A stretch of 64,000 nt of DNA, taken from Coniella vitis (lineage: Eukaryota > Ascomycota > Sordariomycetes > Diaporthales > Schizoparmaceae). Under the pieces are notes generated by a model that was not told where the DNA came from, ran no database searches, and saw only the letters and a program-made list of their open reading frames with translations. Positions 46,370 through 57,925 of the stretch are shown here, one piece after another; positions within the stretch are counted from its first letter, which is position 1; every line of letters begins with the position of its first letter. Location of the stretch: contig WUJK01000005.1 in NCBI GenBank assembly GCA_011317545.1, positions 1,240,001 to 1,304,000 of the forward strand. The letters are read 5' to 3'. The position numbers and the translations under genes were made by a program.

Positions 46370-47640
46370 CTACCGGTTATTATTCGTTAATAGAATAATA
46401 GCAACGCCCTTAATTTAATAAGCGGTTATAGATATAATATCTTTACTTTTTAAAGCCTCGAAAAAGTATAAATACCCCCTTAACCCCTACTCTAGGGGTT
46501 ATTCCTTCCTCTTAATTAAACTAGAGCCCTTATAAGTTATACGAAACTAACCCCTATAATAATAAGGTAAATATCGCGCCTTCCCTATTTATTCTCTATT
46601 TATATTTAGCTCTATTAGTAATATAAACGTTACTACTCGCTCTAAATAAGCTAGTATAGCTCCTACCGCTATACCTACCGCTATTACCCCCGCTATTATT
46701 ATAAGCTTTATAGCTACTCCTATAGCGGTAATACCTATAGCTATAGCTATAGCTACTCCTACCGCGCTTACTATTATTCCTACCGCTATTATCCTTACCT
46801 CTACCGCCGCTTAGCTTAATAAGGCTATTAATAAGCTTATTTAAAGTATTATTACTATTAACCTATAGCTTTAACCTTATATTACCCTCCCCGAGGGTAT
46901 TAGGGACGAGTAATACCTACCTTATATTATAAAGGCTTTTAAAAACCCCCTCTCCCTTTACCTTTATAGTATTAGTAAATAGCGCTTCCCCTACTTCTTT
47001 ATAGCTTATTAACTACTATAACCGGCGCTTATTATTTCCCTTATAAGACGAATAAGAAGGGTAAGAACTCCGGCTATTTTTATACCCCCTTTTATTAAAC
47101 TAACGAGATATATACCGCTATTATTACTATAGTTAACTATTCCCTCGCTTATAATACTTCCGACCCTAATATATACTATTCCTTCCCTATTCGCGCCTCC
47201 TTATACTTATATACTTTAGATACTCTCTACCCCTAGGCCCTTACTACTCTCGCTATATACTATACCTATAACTACTTACCTAAATTAGGTAAGACTTAGG
47301 CTAGCTGTAATAAGGTCCGATTATTAAATAATAAGTATACCCGTAGTATATATACCCCCTATTCCTTCCCTATTTATATCCTATTAACTTTATATTAGCG
47401 CTATAGCTATAAGCTCGTATACCGCTAGGCGGTAATACTAGAGAATATTACCGACCTATTAGTAAAGCTTATAAAGGGGGGTAATAAGGGTAAGGGCTTA
47501 ATTAATATTAAAATAAAATATAGTATTAATAATAACCCTTATTCTAATAAAACTAAGGAGAGTAATTCTAATAATAAGGAGAAGGTAAGTAAGGATAAGT
47601 AGGTAACTATATTAACGTACGTTTTATATATAGTTTTCTT
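46370..47640 (+). pseudogene. Antisense ORF relic downstream of pol in B1
   Basis: On the plus strand, opposite to B1 gag-pol, a coherent frame runs from at least 47048 to about 47605. Examples are TNKKGKNSGYFYTPFY, then SFPIRASLYLYTLDTLYP, and a lysine-rich end (GGNKGKG...KEKVSKDK). Only TAG/TAA codons interrupt it. The region before it (46640-46810) contains many CCTACCGCTAT-like units predicting a Pro/Thr/Ala-rich segment. I recognise no domain. It is not similar to the antisense ORF of family A. Confidence 0.55.
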
Positions 47641-48959
47641 TTTATTTATAATACTTAATTTCCCCGCTCTTTTTCTCTATAACTTTAAGCTATTATAACT
47701 TATAGCGCTATTATAGCGTTACTCGAACTCCTTAAAAGTAACTATATTTTTAAATTCGGATAACGGCTATTAATCTAACTAATCTTATCCGATCTATTTA
47801 ACTAGGATTTCGCGTTATAGCGTTCTATCTATTTTCGTATAGCCTTTATACGGCTTATTATATACTCTAATAATACTTTCTACCTAATATTCGGGTTCCT
47901 TTCCCTCTTTAACTATAATAAGGTTAAGCCGGTATTCTCTCTATATCTATAACGGGAGCGGATCTTATATAGCTCGAATTAGGAGATCTATATAGAAACG
48001 AGGGTAAATACCCGGCGGGATATCTAATTCTACTATATAAGGGCTAATAATATACGTTATAGTATATTTCTCGTATAACTAGGCTAACTTCTTTAAAAGG
48101 CGGTCGGTAGTAATATTTCGTAGGGAGAGCTAAACCTTATCGCCCTTAATAAGCCGCTCTATAACTACTTATAACTTATTTATAAATTCTTCTATTCGTT
48201 ACTATACGACTATTATTATAGCTTAAGCGAAAGTAGTTATATCTTTAAGCTATTAAACGAAGTTCTTAGCCTAAACTCTAAGCGCTTATACTAGTAATAT
48301 ACTATACTCTACCTATTCGATTAGATTTATATAATAGCCGTATAAGATAAAGAATAGGCTAAGGCTAATTATATTAATATCCCTATTATTAATAGCTAGT
48401 TAAGCGCTAGGTAGTAGTATCGGCTAATCTAATTATATATATATAACGAACGCTTAAAGGTAGTTTATAACCTTTTAATTTACCCTTTCTATAGCTCTAT
48501 CCGTTTATAGGTAGAAAGCGGTACTTAAGCGCTACTCTATCTTTATAAGCTTATATAATCGGCGCTAAAACCCTCCTATTTAGTTTAAGCCTCGGTTACT
48601 AACTATTACCTTAAGGAAATTATAAAACCGCTAGTAATAGTATAAGAACCGCTCTATATATACTTCCGTACTTATATTATATATAGCTTCGAATATAATA
48701 GTTTTTATTAATCGGTCTATAATTACTATTAAGTAAGCCTCTCTTATATCGTCCTTATAGGGGAGGTCGATTATAAAGTCTATAGATAACTCGCTCTATA
48801 CCTACTTAGGTATTAATAGGGGCTTAAGAAGGCCCTTCCTCTAATATCTCTATACCGTTTTACGTTTATAGATATTATAATTTTATATAAACCGCCGAAT
48901 ATTACGGTATATATTTAGCTAGAAATAGCCCCTTATTATTATCGTAATAATAATATCCC

Positions 48960-49148
48960 TGTCACAGGCCTACCTGTGATATTGCCTTCGCCCTAACGTG
49001 CCTAATAAGTTGACTAGATCTTCTGAAACGTGTTTAGAAGATTGCGTACCTTTTGCCTTAACTGCCTAAGCGAAAGGTTCCGTACGTCGGAGACGGCCGT
49101 AGGAACGCTAGTTAATTCCTAGAGCCCTATAGGGGCCAGCCCGTTATA
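48960..49148 (+). repeat. Left terminal repeat of the TRIM
   Basis: This 189-bp repeat retains CpG-containing words lost in the right copy near its start (TGTCACAGGCC against TATTATAGGCC). It begins with an internal palindrome, CACAGGCCTACCTGTG. Confidence 0.88.
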
Positions 49149-49294
49149 TATCTTCTAAATATCCTAAGGTCGTAAGTTCGAGCTACGGAGTGCTAAAAGT
49201 CTTAGATACCCCTTCCGTATAAACTTCGGCTTATAAAGCAACGTCGCGAGTAAGCTTTAGGGGTCCGACGTTATTAGAGGAGGAAGGGAGGTAA

Positions 49295-49483
49295 TATTAT
49301 AGGCCTACCTATAATATTACCTTCGCCCTAACGTGCCTGATAAGTTAACTAGATCTTCTAAAACGTATTTAGAAGATTGCGTACCTTTTGCCTTAACTGC
49401 CTAAGCGAAAGGTTCTATACGTCGGAGACGGCCGCAGGAACGCTAGTTAATTCCTAGAGCCCTATAGGGGCTAGCCCGTTACA
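49295..49483 (+). repeat. Right terminal repeat of the TRIM
   Basis: The 189-bp partner of 48960-49148 shows transitions toward TA at its left end but an intact CCCGTTACA terminus. Confidence 0.88.
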
Positions 49484-52400
49484 ATCCCTCCCTAGGTAGC
49501 TAGATAGGGTAGAATTATAGATACTTTATATTAGTTTAGTATATAAGGGTTCCTAATCCGGTAATTAGAGCTATTTATAAAACCTAAATAATCCTTTCTT
49601 ATCGATTAAGTATTCCGCTATAGATACCTTAATAAGCTTACCTTCGGATATCCGTAGGTAAGGGGGAAAAGAGCGTTTACCTCTACGGATTATACCTATA
49701 AGCTAGGAATATACCTTATTATATAAGGTAATATTATCCTATAGGCGCTAGAGCTCCTTTTATATAAAAACCTTACTATTTATTAATAATAGCTTATTAT
49801 ATATTATAACTTAGCTTATTTCTATCGATAGTAAAAGCTAGATTTACTTACCGGCGAGGTATTCGTTAGATATATTATATAGTATATCCTACTCCCTCCT
49901 CGAAAGGGCGTTCGGACGCTTACTAGCTATTCCCGTACGGTAGACTAAGTAATATCGAAAATAAGCTATTATCTCGGACTAATAGACCTACCTCTCGGTA
50001 AAACGCTATAATATTATAAAATATTCGAGGTTCTTATAATCCGAATAAATTATAAATAATAATATAATACCCCTAAGCTCCGTATCCTATACTTTTAAGT
50101 AATTAATAATAGCTAGTAATTCTTTATTATAGATCTTATAGTTATATTCTATAGGGCTTAAATAGCGCGAGTAATATATTATCGGGCGGAGGATATTATA
50201 TTTATCCCTTTAAAAAAGGTAGCTATCTAACGAATAGCTAGAATAATCCGCCTTTAGTATTATCTCCTTATCCGGATCCTATTAGGCGAATATAAGCTTA
50301 CTAATAAAGAGATACTTTAGTTATTTAAATATAGCTTCTTCCTACTCCCCGAACCTAAATAGAACCCCCTTTTTAGTTAAGGCTAGGAAGGGCTTTACGA
50401 TTTCGGAATAATTAGCGATAAACTAATAATAAAAGTTTATAAATCCTAGGAAGCTATAGACTCCCTTAACTATCTTCGAAGCCTCCTAATTATATATAAT
50501 ATATACCTTCTTAAGGTTTATATAAGTCCTTACCCCCGCTTTAATAATAAAGCCTAGGTATTTCGTCTCGATTACGCCGAATTCGTACTTAGTAATATCT
50601 AAATTTAAACTTATTACTTCGAAAGCGTATAATACTAGCTTTACCTTTACTCGATAATCTTTAGCTATACTATCGGTATATATTAGAATATTATCGATAT
50701 AAGCTAAATAAAAGATATCTAAGTAAGGGCGTAAAGCGTTATTAATATAGCGTTAGAATATTATAGGAGCGCTTATAAATCCGAACGGGGTTATTAGCTA
50801 TTCGAAGAGGCCGTACTTTATACGAAAGGCAGTCTTTTACTTATCTCCTTCCTTAATATAAAGCTTATAAAACGCTATTTATATATCGAGCTTAATAAAA
50901 TATTTAGCATTTATAATATTAGATAGGGTCTTTTTAATAAAGGGGAGCGGGTAATAATCGGCTTCCGAAATAGTATTAAGTATACGGTAATCTATATAAA
51001 AACGGAGGCTACCTCCTAGTTTCTTAATAAAGATTATAGGAGCTCCTATTAAGGAGCTATTAGCTCTAATATAGCTTATATCGAATAGCTCGGTAAAAGT
51101 CTTCCTTAATATAATAAATTCTTCTCTAGATATCCCGTATAACGGGCCCTATAGGGCGTTTATAATAAACCTATCTACCTTCTTATATAGCCGAATCTTA
51201 TAATCTGCTCCCTCTCTATATAGCGATAGCGTAGAAGTTATATCCTTATTAAAGAGGTTCCGGAACTTATAATACTCTAAGGGGAGTTTCTCGTTAACCG
51301 AGAATTTTACTTTCGGTAATAGGGCCTTAATAATATTAGCTATTATAATACTAAAGAATACTACCTAAGCGGTATTTAAGCGTTTTATACGCTGAACTTC
51401 GCTTTAGATAATAAAGGTATTAACGGATATATAATTAAAGTTTTTAGGGCTATATCCTTATTCCTAAACCTTTAATCCTCCTATTTATCCGATACTTAGG
51501 CGGTATTTATAAGCTATATATATTACCCTCTCTCTTTTTACCTAAGGTTTTCCTAAAATAAGGTTATATTAAAAGCGGGGGATTATATAAGCCTAAATAC
51601 GATATAAATACCCGTTTAAGTTTATATTAAGGTAGGTTATATAGCGGATAATAGGCTATTTATATAATATTCTCTCCCTTAACGATTAATAAAGGGTTTT
51701 AGGCGGGATAGGTATATATAGAAGTCTTAATTTATATATAAGCATCTCGCTTATAGTAGAATAATAGTTATAGTTAGAATTAATAAATATTAAGATAAAT
51801 AGAGTTAAATTATAAAATAGGTTTATTATAAAATAGTTTCTATTTATCTAATACTTTACTTTTTATAAGCTAAAGTCGAAACCTATAAGCTCCTATATAT
51901 AACTTTATATAGGAGTAGCTAATTTTCCTCCTATTCCTCGATAGTATCGTTAAGATCGATAAGGTTAATATTAGCGATATTAATTTCCGTTTCCTATATA
52001 GCTCCTAAGCTAATAAGCGGGCGTATAGGTAGGAAGGGGTAATAAGCGATTCTATAGTTCGAATATTTATACTTATAATAAAGTCCCTACTCTTTCCTAC
52101 GCTTAATCTCCGCTTAGTTAACCTACCTTACGCGCTATTTATTAGCTTATAAAGCGTTAATACTAATTATAATTATATCCTTATCGAGATCTATATAAAG
52201 GTTTTACGGTTTCTATCCGTTTCCTCCTACTCGTTAGGTTATTCTAAAACGCTATATTATAGCTCCGGATAAATAGCTTAAGGGCGAAGTATAGCTACTA
52301 TCTCGGATAGCGATATAGCCTTCTAGCTTAGCCGAGATATAGAACGCTTTCTTTACCTAATCGTTATATATCGACGGTATTTCTATATTAATAAGCTATA

Positions 52401-53285
52401 TATATAATATATTATTAATAGCGCCTTCTAAATATATTAACTTAGCTAAATCCGGCTATTTTATACCGCGAGAATCTATTAATAACTTCTCCTATTAGGA
52501 GAAGAAGTTAGGGAAGGGTTAGCCCTTCTTCTAAGTAAAGCTCCGAAGCCTTTAAGAAGTAATAATAGTATAATTCTTATTATAATATTAATAGCGGAGC
52601 TATTATAAGAATAAGGAGGGTTTCTAAAGGCTATATTCTCCTCCTATAATATAATAGCTCCTTATTATAACCTTTATATCTCCCTCTAGGTACTTATAGA
52701 TTTCTTAGAACTTATCTATATAATTCCCGATAAAGTAGGTATTTCGGATAAGTTTATACCTTATAATACGCTCCTAAATTAGGAATTAAGTATATATACC
52801 CTTAAAGTTCGCTAGCTAAGAAAGGGGCTTATATTTAAATACGATTATACTCTTTAGGGCTTTATCTATATTAACGTCGGTATCTTCTATATTTTAGGAG
52901 GTAGGGGTATAAGTATCTTCTAATTCGTTAGGTACTAGGTTAGAATATTCGGCCGCTAGGTTACTAATATTTATTAATAGCTCTTATAATAATAAGCTAT
53001 AGGATTATTCGATTTTCGTAAGTTATATTATAAGCGCTTCTAGGTTTCGTATACTATCTTCGCGCTATTATTATACTACTCCTTTAATAATATACTATTA
53101 TTCTTCTATTATTTAAATAACTATTTATTATACAGTTATTATTATATTATTATTATCGTTATTCGCTTAGGTAGGGAGTTACCCGAATTACTTATCGTAG
53201 GGGTATAATATCCTAAGGCTATATACTAAATAAGTATATAAATACCGTTAGATATATAGGGTAGGTAGAAATAAAGTTAGTTAAA

Positions 53286-53624
53286 TATAAATAGGTATCG
53301 AGAGAGTATTTATAGTTTCGATCCTAATTTCTATTATTAACTAACTTAAGGAGAGAAGTAAGGGTAGTATCTATATAGCGGCGCGAGAGCTACTCTTAAG
53401 TAGCTCTTATATTTAGAATCTACCTATAGATAGAGTTTTCTATAAGTCTACCGTCGATATAGGTCCTATTCCCGATAGTCTTTTATATAGCTTATAAGCT
53501 GCTCGGAAGACGCTCTTATTTAGCGCTTATATAATACTAGTCTCTAGACGAGAAGGGAATATACTAACTAAGGCTTCGTGCCCTGGTATGCCGAAGCCGT
53601 GCATTTACCCGTGGGCCTATAATA
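53286..53624 (-). repeat. 5' LTR of element B1
   Basis: This 339-bp LTR starts TATAAATAGGTATCGAG and ends GGGCCTATAATA. Its right part keeps GGCTTCGTGCCCTGGTATGC, unmutated compared with the 3' LTR. Then the ATATA duplication and the resumed pol frame of A3 follow. Confidence 0.92.
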
Positions 53625-53629
53625 ATATA

Positions 53630-55860
53630 CTCGGTAGATAACTCGGATAATAAGATAATAAAGGACGATTATAGATAATTAATAACTTTAGTAAGAAACT
53701 AAATAGATTAGAACTTAACTACGGAATACCCGATTAAAAACCTATAGTAATAATAAAAGCCTTTAGGGAATAGTAATATTACTTTATCGGCGTAAAATAA
53801 TAAATTCTTATATATATAGATTATAAAAACCTTTAAACCTTTATCTCGATAAAGCAGCTTAATAAACGGTAAGTTAGATAATACGAATTTCTATTAGAAT
53901 TCGACTTTAAGATTATCTACCGTAAAGGTAAAGAAAATAAGCAAGTAGAGGCTCTTAATAGACGGTTAGATTATAAGGATAGTAATAGTAAAGACTAAGA
54001 TATTATAGTAATCTTTAGGGAAGATTCGGAAGGTAACCTTATTATATTATCTATTATTAAGGAACTTAATATAATATTATATATCGAAGGAGAAATACCT
54101 AACCTTAATAATATAATAATATCGGAATAAAATAATTATATTAGAAGTATCTATAGCGTATTTATAATAATCCTTACCTAAATCCCTAATTCTAGAAGTA
54201 CCTATAAGTTATATATTAGTAGGTAGGAAAGTATTACCTTTAAATCTTTATACGTTATCGAGTAATATTAAGTATTATAAGTAATTAAGAGGGATTACCC
54301 TATTATATAAAATAATACTTAGATTTATAACTAAAGATTATAAGGAAAACTATCTAATAGCTAGGAAATCTATCGTCCTTATATCTTTCCGTTATTCTAT
54401 TAGATTACTTCTAAGTCTATAATCTAGTTATTATAATTACTATAACTATTGTAATCCGATTACCCTAATTACCGTAATCTTAGTAACTAACCCTAACCCT
54501 AATTATATTATCTTATATAACTTTATTATATAAGAGATCCTTATCGGTTTATTAAGGTTCCGATTTGCTAGTATATAGTTACGCTAGCTTATTCCTATAA
54601 CTTATATAACCGTAGGTTATAATAGTATTAGTATATAGATATTAAGGAATTAGAGTAACCTATAGAAGGATTTAACGATATTAGAATCTTATAAACCTTA
54701 AGAAACGAGTTATAGATATCGTTAATAACTACGATATATATAAACGGAATAAGATAAAACGGTATAAACCTTACGGATTATTATAACCTCTATTAATACC
54801 TACGATTATTTAATTATCTATTAGTTTAGACTTTATTACTAAACTACCCCTTTTACGAAAACCCTTAACTTAGGTATAATACGATAGTATCTTAATAATA
54901 GTTTATAAACTAAATAAGTATATATACTTCCTATTATATAAAGAAAGTAGTATTATAGAAGAACTTATATATATATTCCTCCGTATTATTATCGCTAACT
55001 ATAGAATACCTTAGGAAATTATATTAGATAGAGATAGAAAATTTATATTAAAATTCTAGATCTTACTTACTAAATACCTCGGAATAATATAACGTATATC
55101 TACTATATTTTATCTTTAGATAAACGGATAAATAGAATATACTAATTAGATTATAGAATAATACCTACGATATTATATTAATTACGAATAGGATAATTAG
55201 GTCGAACTCTTACCTATAGTATAATTCGCCTATAATAATATAGATATAATAAGTATAGGAAAATTACTATTCTTCCTACTCTACGGATATAACCCTACGG
55301 TATATTATAAAATATTATTAGGTAGAAATATAGAAACGGTAGATTAATACGCTAAGAGAATTAAGTAATTATACAAAGATACTTAATATATACTTTAGGA
55401 TATTAAAGAATAAATAACGAAATATACTAATTAGAAAAAGATTAAGGGATTAATCCTATAAAAGGGAGATAAAGTCTACCTTAACTATAAAAATATTAAA
55501 ACTACTAAACCTAGTAATAAACTCGATTATAAGAAACTCGGACTCTATAAAACTATATAATAGATTTTACTAAGTTAATTATAAATTAGAAATCCTATAT
55601 ATACGCTTATACCTAATCTTTTATATTTTACTCCTAGAGCTAGTACTAGTAGATATAGAACTCTTATATAATATAGATATTATCGAACTAGAATAAGTAT
55701 AATATAAAGTTAAATAAATTCTCGACTTATATAAACGCGGATACGGAAAATAATACCTTATTAAATAGAAAGGGTACGATAACTTAGAAAATACTTAGGA
55801 ATTACCGAAAAATATCTATTAAAACCTAATTAAAGAATACGAATCTAGGTAGCTCTTTAC
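53630..55860 (+). pseudogene. gag-pol relic of A3, part 2
   Basis: The frame continues from 45833 with the RNase H end (YRKGKENKQ near 53925) and runs to 54162. It is interrupted by a solo LTR-A and resumes at 54625 with integrase. The chromodomain is at about 55700-55830 (KRGYGK-YLIK-KGY). It is collinear with A1 16960-18700. Many TAG/TAA stops. Confidence 0.85.
54163..54624 (-). repeat. Solo LTR-A inserted in integrase of A3
   Basis: The LTR, 462 bp in reverse orientation, runs from TATAATAATCC to GGTTATAATA. It is flanked by GTATT (54158-54162 and 54625-54629). The corresponding uninterrupted site in A1 reads GCGTACTAGTA near 17498. It contains AACCCTAACCCTAA near 54489 and a core related to that of A3. 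Confidence 0.92.
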
Positions 55861-55899
55861 TATTAACTACCGAGACTATATTACGGATTGTTAAAACTA

Positions 55900-56480
55900 T
55901 TAGGATTACTTAGGTTAAACCCTATAATATACTAATCTATAATCCTAAATATACCTAAAGATTAAGCTTCTAAGACTATAGTATTTTCCGTAGCCTAATA
56001 AACCTCTTCCTCCTTATAAGCGGCCTCTTTTCGCTCTAATTACTTAACCCGCTCCTTTTTATCTAACTTATCTAGGGACTTAAAACCTATAGCTATTATC
56101 TTCTTATTATATTTATAAAGTAAACGCTTCTATTAATATAACCTTATTAAACGATTAGTAGCCTCGGTTAACTTCTACTAAAGCTTAAGAAAAGCTTCCT
56201 CGGCTTTTATTTCCTTACTCTTTAAACGATCTATCTTAGTAATAATACGTATTACTACCTTAGAGTTAATAAAGAAGAATATAGAAAAGGGATTACGATC
56301 GAAAATCTATAAGAAGATAGCGGGACCCTGGAATTATTATAAGAATAACCCCGTCGAATATAATTAGAATAGCGTTTCGAACTCTTTATTATCTAGTACT
56401 TAAGGCTATATTAAGAATAAAAAGAATAAGGTATTACGAGATAACCTAAGCGATCGATAGTATCGGCTAAGCGAGAACGG
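55900..56480 (-). pseudogene. Antisense ORF relic downstream of pol in A3
   Basis: The minus-strand frame contains RIITKIDRLKSKEIKAEEAF, then EATNRLIRLY, IIAIGFKSLDKLDKKERV and LERKEAAYKEEEVY, interrupted only by TAG/TAA. The architecture (basic lead, helical charged region, a G-F/L-x-S-L-D/N-x motif, Glu/Lys-rich end) matches A1 and A2. Function is unknown; coiled coil is likely. Confidence 0.6.
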
Positions 56481-56604
56481 TTATTTAAAGAATTCGACGA
56501 TATAACGAATTAAGAAGGTATAATCCGAAGTAAGAATATTAGGCAGGATTACTTACGGAAATACTATAGGTCTTTAGGGATAAAAACCGATAGAAGGGAG
56601 ATAA

Positions 56605-57064
56605 TATTATAACCTACGGTTATATAGGTTATAAGAACGGGCTAATATAATAAGCGCTTAACGGACGGAATTATAATAAACCGTTAGGATCTCTTATATA
56701 ATAAAGTTATATAAGATAATATAATTAGGGTTAGGGTTAGTTACTAAGATTACGGTAATTAAAATAATCGGATTATAATAATTACGGTAATTATAGTAAC
56801 TAGATTATAAACTTAGAAGTAATCTAATAGAATAACGGAAGGATATAAGGACGATAGATTTCCTAGCTATTAGATAGTTTTCCTTATAGTCTTTAGTTAT
56901 AAATCTAAGTATTACTTTTACTAATAGGGTAATCCCTTTTAATCTCTTATAATACTTAATATTATATAGAAACGTACGAAGACTTAAAGGTATATTTCCC
57001 CCTCCTGCTAATATATAACTTATAGGTACTTCCAGAGTTAAGGACTTAGGCAAGGATTATTATA
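56605..57064 (+). repeat. 3' LTR of element A3
   Basis: This intact 460-bp LTR has TTAGGGTTAGGGTTAG at 56725-56740. It is preceded by the purine tract GAAGGGAGATAA and followed by the TATAG duplication. It shows the uninterrupted form of the site used by the solo LTR-B in the 5' LTR. Confidence 0.93.
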
Positions 57065-57925
57065 TATAGATATTAATAATTTATTAGATATATAAGCTTA
57101 TTTAGAAAAGTATTTAATAAATATCCTATTATATAAATATTTTAATGTTTAAGAATATTTATTTCTATATTTAGTAATATAAATATTCTAATATATTAGC
57201 TTAAACACTCATTTTATTAGATATTACCTAATATTAATTTCTGTCCAGTGCTTCATGAGATTCTACTATGTATGCAGGTGGTCTTTTTTCCGCTGCGTAT
57301 AATTCAAAGTTGAATTTCAGCTGCAAACGGTTTTTCTCACACTGGCCACCGAGTATCGTTCATCTGGCATCTACACCCGACGGACCCCAACCTATCCTCG
57401 ATTTCCCTGTTTCGTATCAGTCCTTGATCAAGTGATAATGCAGGTAATACAATGTTGCCTATTGCTACCCACCAAGACCATCATCTCCTGATGTTCGACC
57501 TCAAAGCACGCTAATGGATGCATATAGAGTATGATTCTTATGTGAGAGTCTTACAAAAGGACCGTCTCAATGCTATGTTGGGGGGTAGTATTAGCTCCAG
57601 TCAGCCTCCTGAGTTCTCATGGAGCTCGCATTCGCGCATGTAGCGCATGTGTCTGAGTTGACAACGCGCGGTGCTCTGCAAGTTTTTCGAGGTGCTCTGC
57701 ATTTCTGGACGCCATTCGGGTCTCGCTACATGCCTGATCGCTGCTATATACGTTGGACCGGTTTCTGTCGTGCTGTTGCTGTTATGATGACCAAACTTTT
57801 GTGTTAAATACAACAGACAGGGAAACATCCTTTTTGCCTTTCTTTCGCCTTATATTGGCTTGCTTTCTCTGCGCAGGAGAAGCAGACTATCCGAGCTAAC
57901 ATTTGGCTTCAAAGTCATGCTTGAT
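57065..57925. other. Upstream region of FAD-oxidase 3
   Basis: TA-rich sequence ends near 57240. The following 680 bp of normal composition contain no convincing gene and presumably include the promoter of oxidase 3. Confidence 0.5.

Larger units (their letters stand above)
48960..49483 (+). mobile_element. TRIM-like element (terminal-repeat retrotransposon in miniature)
   Basis: Two 189-bp direct terminal repeats (48960-49148 and 49295-49483) enclose only 146 bp. The whole is flanked by ATCCC (48955-48959 and 49484-49488). Ends are TGTCACAGG and CCCGTTACA, the canonical TG...CA. A polypurine tract, AGAGGAGGAAGGGAGG, lies at 49276-49291 just before the second repeat. It has no coding capacity and must rely on another element for movement. 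Low RIP damage in the left repeat suggests a recent insertion. Confidence 0.88.
47690..53250 (-). pseudogene. gag-pol relic of element B1
   Basis: Read on the minus strand, gag probably occupies about 53200-51950, although no domain motif survives clearly. Reverse transcriptase spans about 51300-50550, with LRFYIDYR-like sequence near 50990 and YIDNILIYTDS near 50690 (catalytic YIDD mutated to YIDN). An RNase H region is at about 50380-49900 (ILKADYSSYSL). The integrase core near 48770 reads ELSIDFIIDLP. A chromodomain-like tail (about 47910-47690) ends with a PLSEF segment. It is split by the TRIM at 48960-49483 and carries many RIP stops. Confidence 0.8.
45834..53624 (-). mobile_element. 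Chromovirus-like retrotransposon B1 nested in A3
   Basis: This is a 7791-bp element with two 339-bp LTRs (45834-46172 and 53286-53624) and an ATATA duplication (45829-45833 and 53625-53629). Coding runs on the minus strand, with the purine tract next to the left LTR (GGGGGGTAA in reverse). A TRIM-like element is inserted at 48960-49483. The nested position makes it younger than A3. Its LTRs are unrelated to LTR-A. Confidence 0.93.
41005..57064 (+). mobile_element. Chromodomain Ty3/gypsy retrotransposon A3 carrying nested insertions
   Basis: This copy starts TATTATAACC at 41005 and ends GGATTATTATA at 57064, with TATAG on both sides (41000-41004 and 57065-57069). Once three insertions are removed (41337-41675, 45834-53624 and 54163-54624, each with its own 5-bp duplication) it is a gag-pol element collinear with A1. 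It is strongly RIP-mutated and inactive. Confidence 0.93.
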
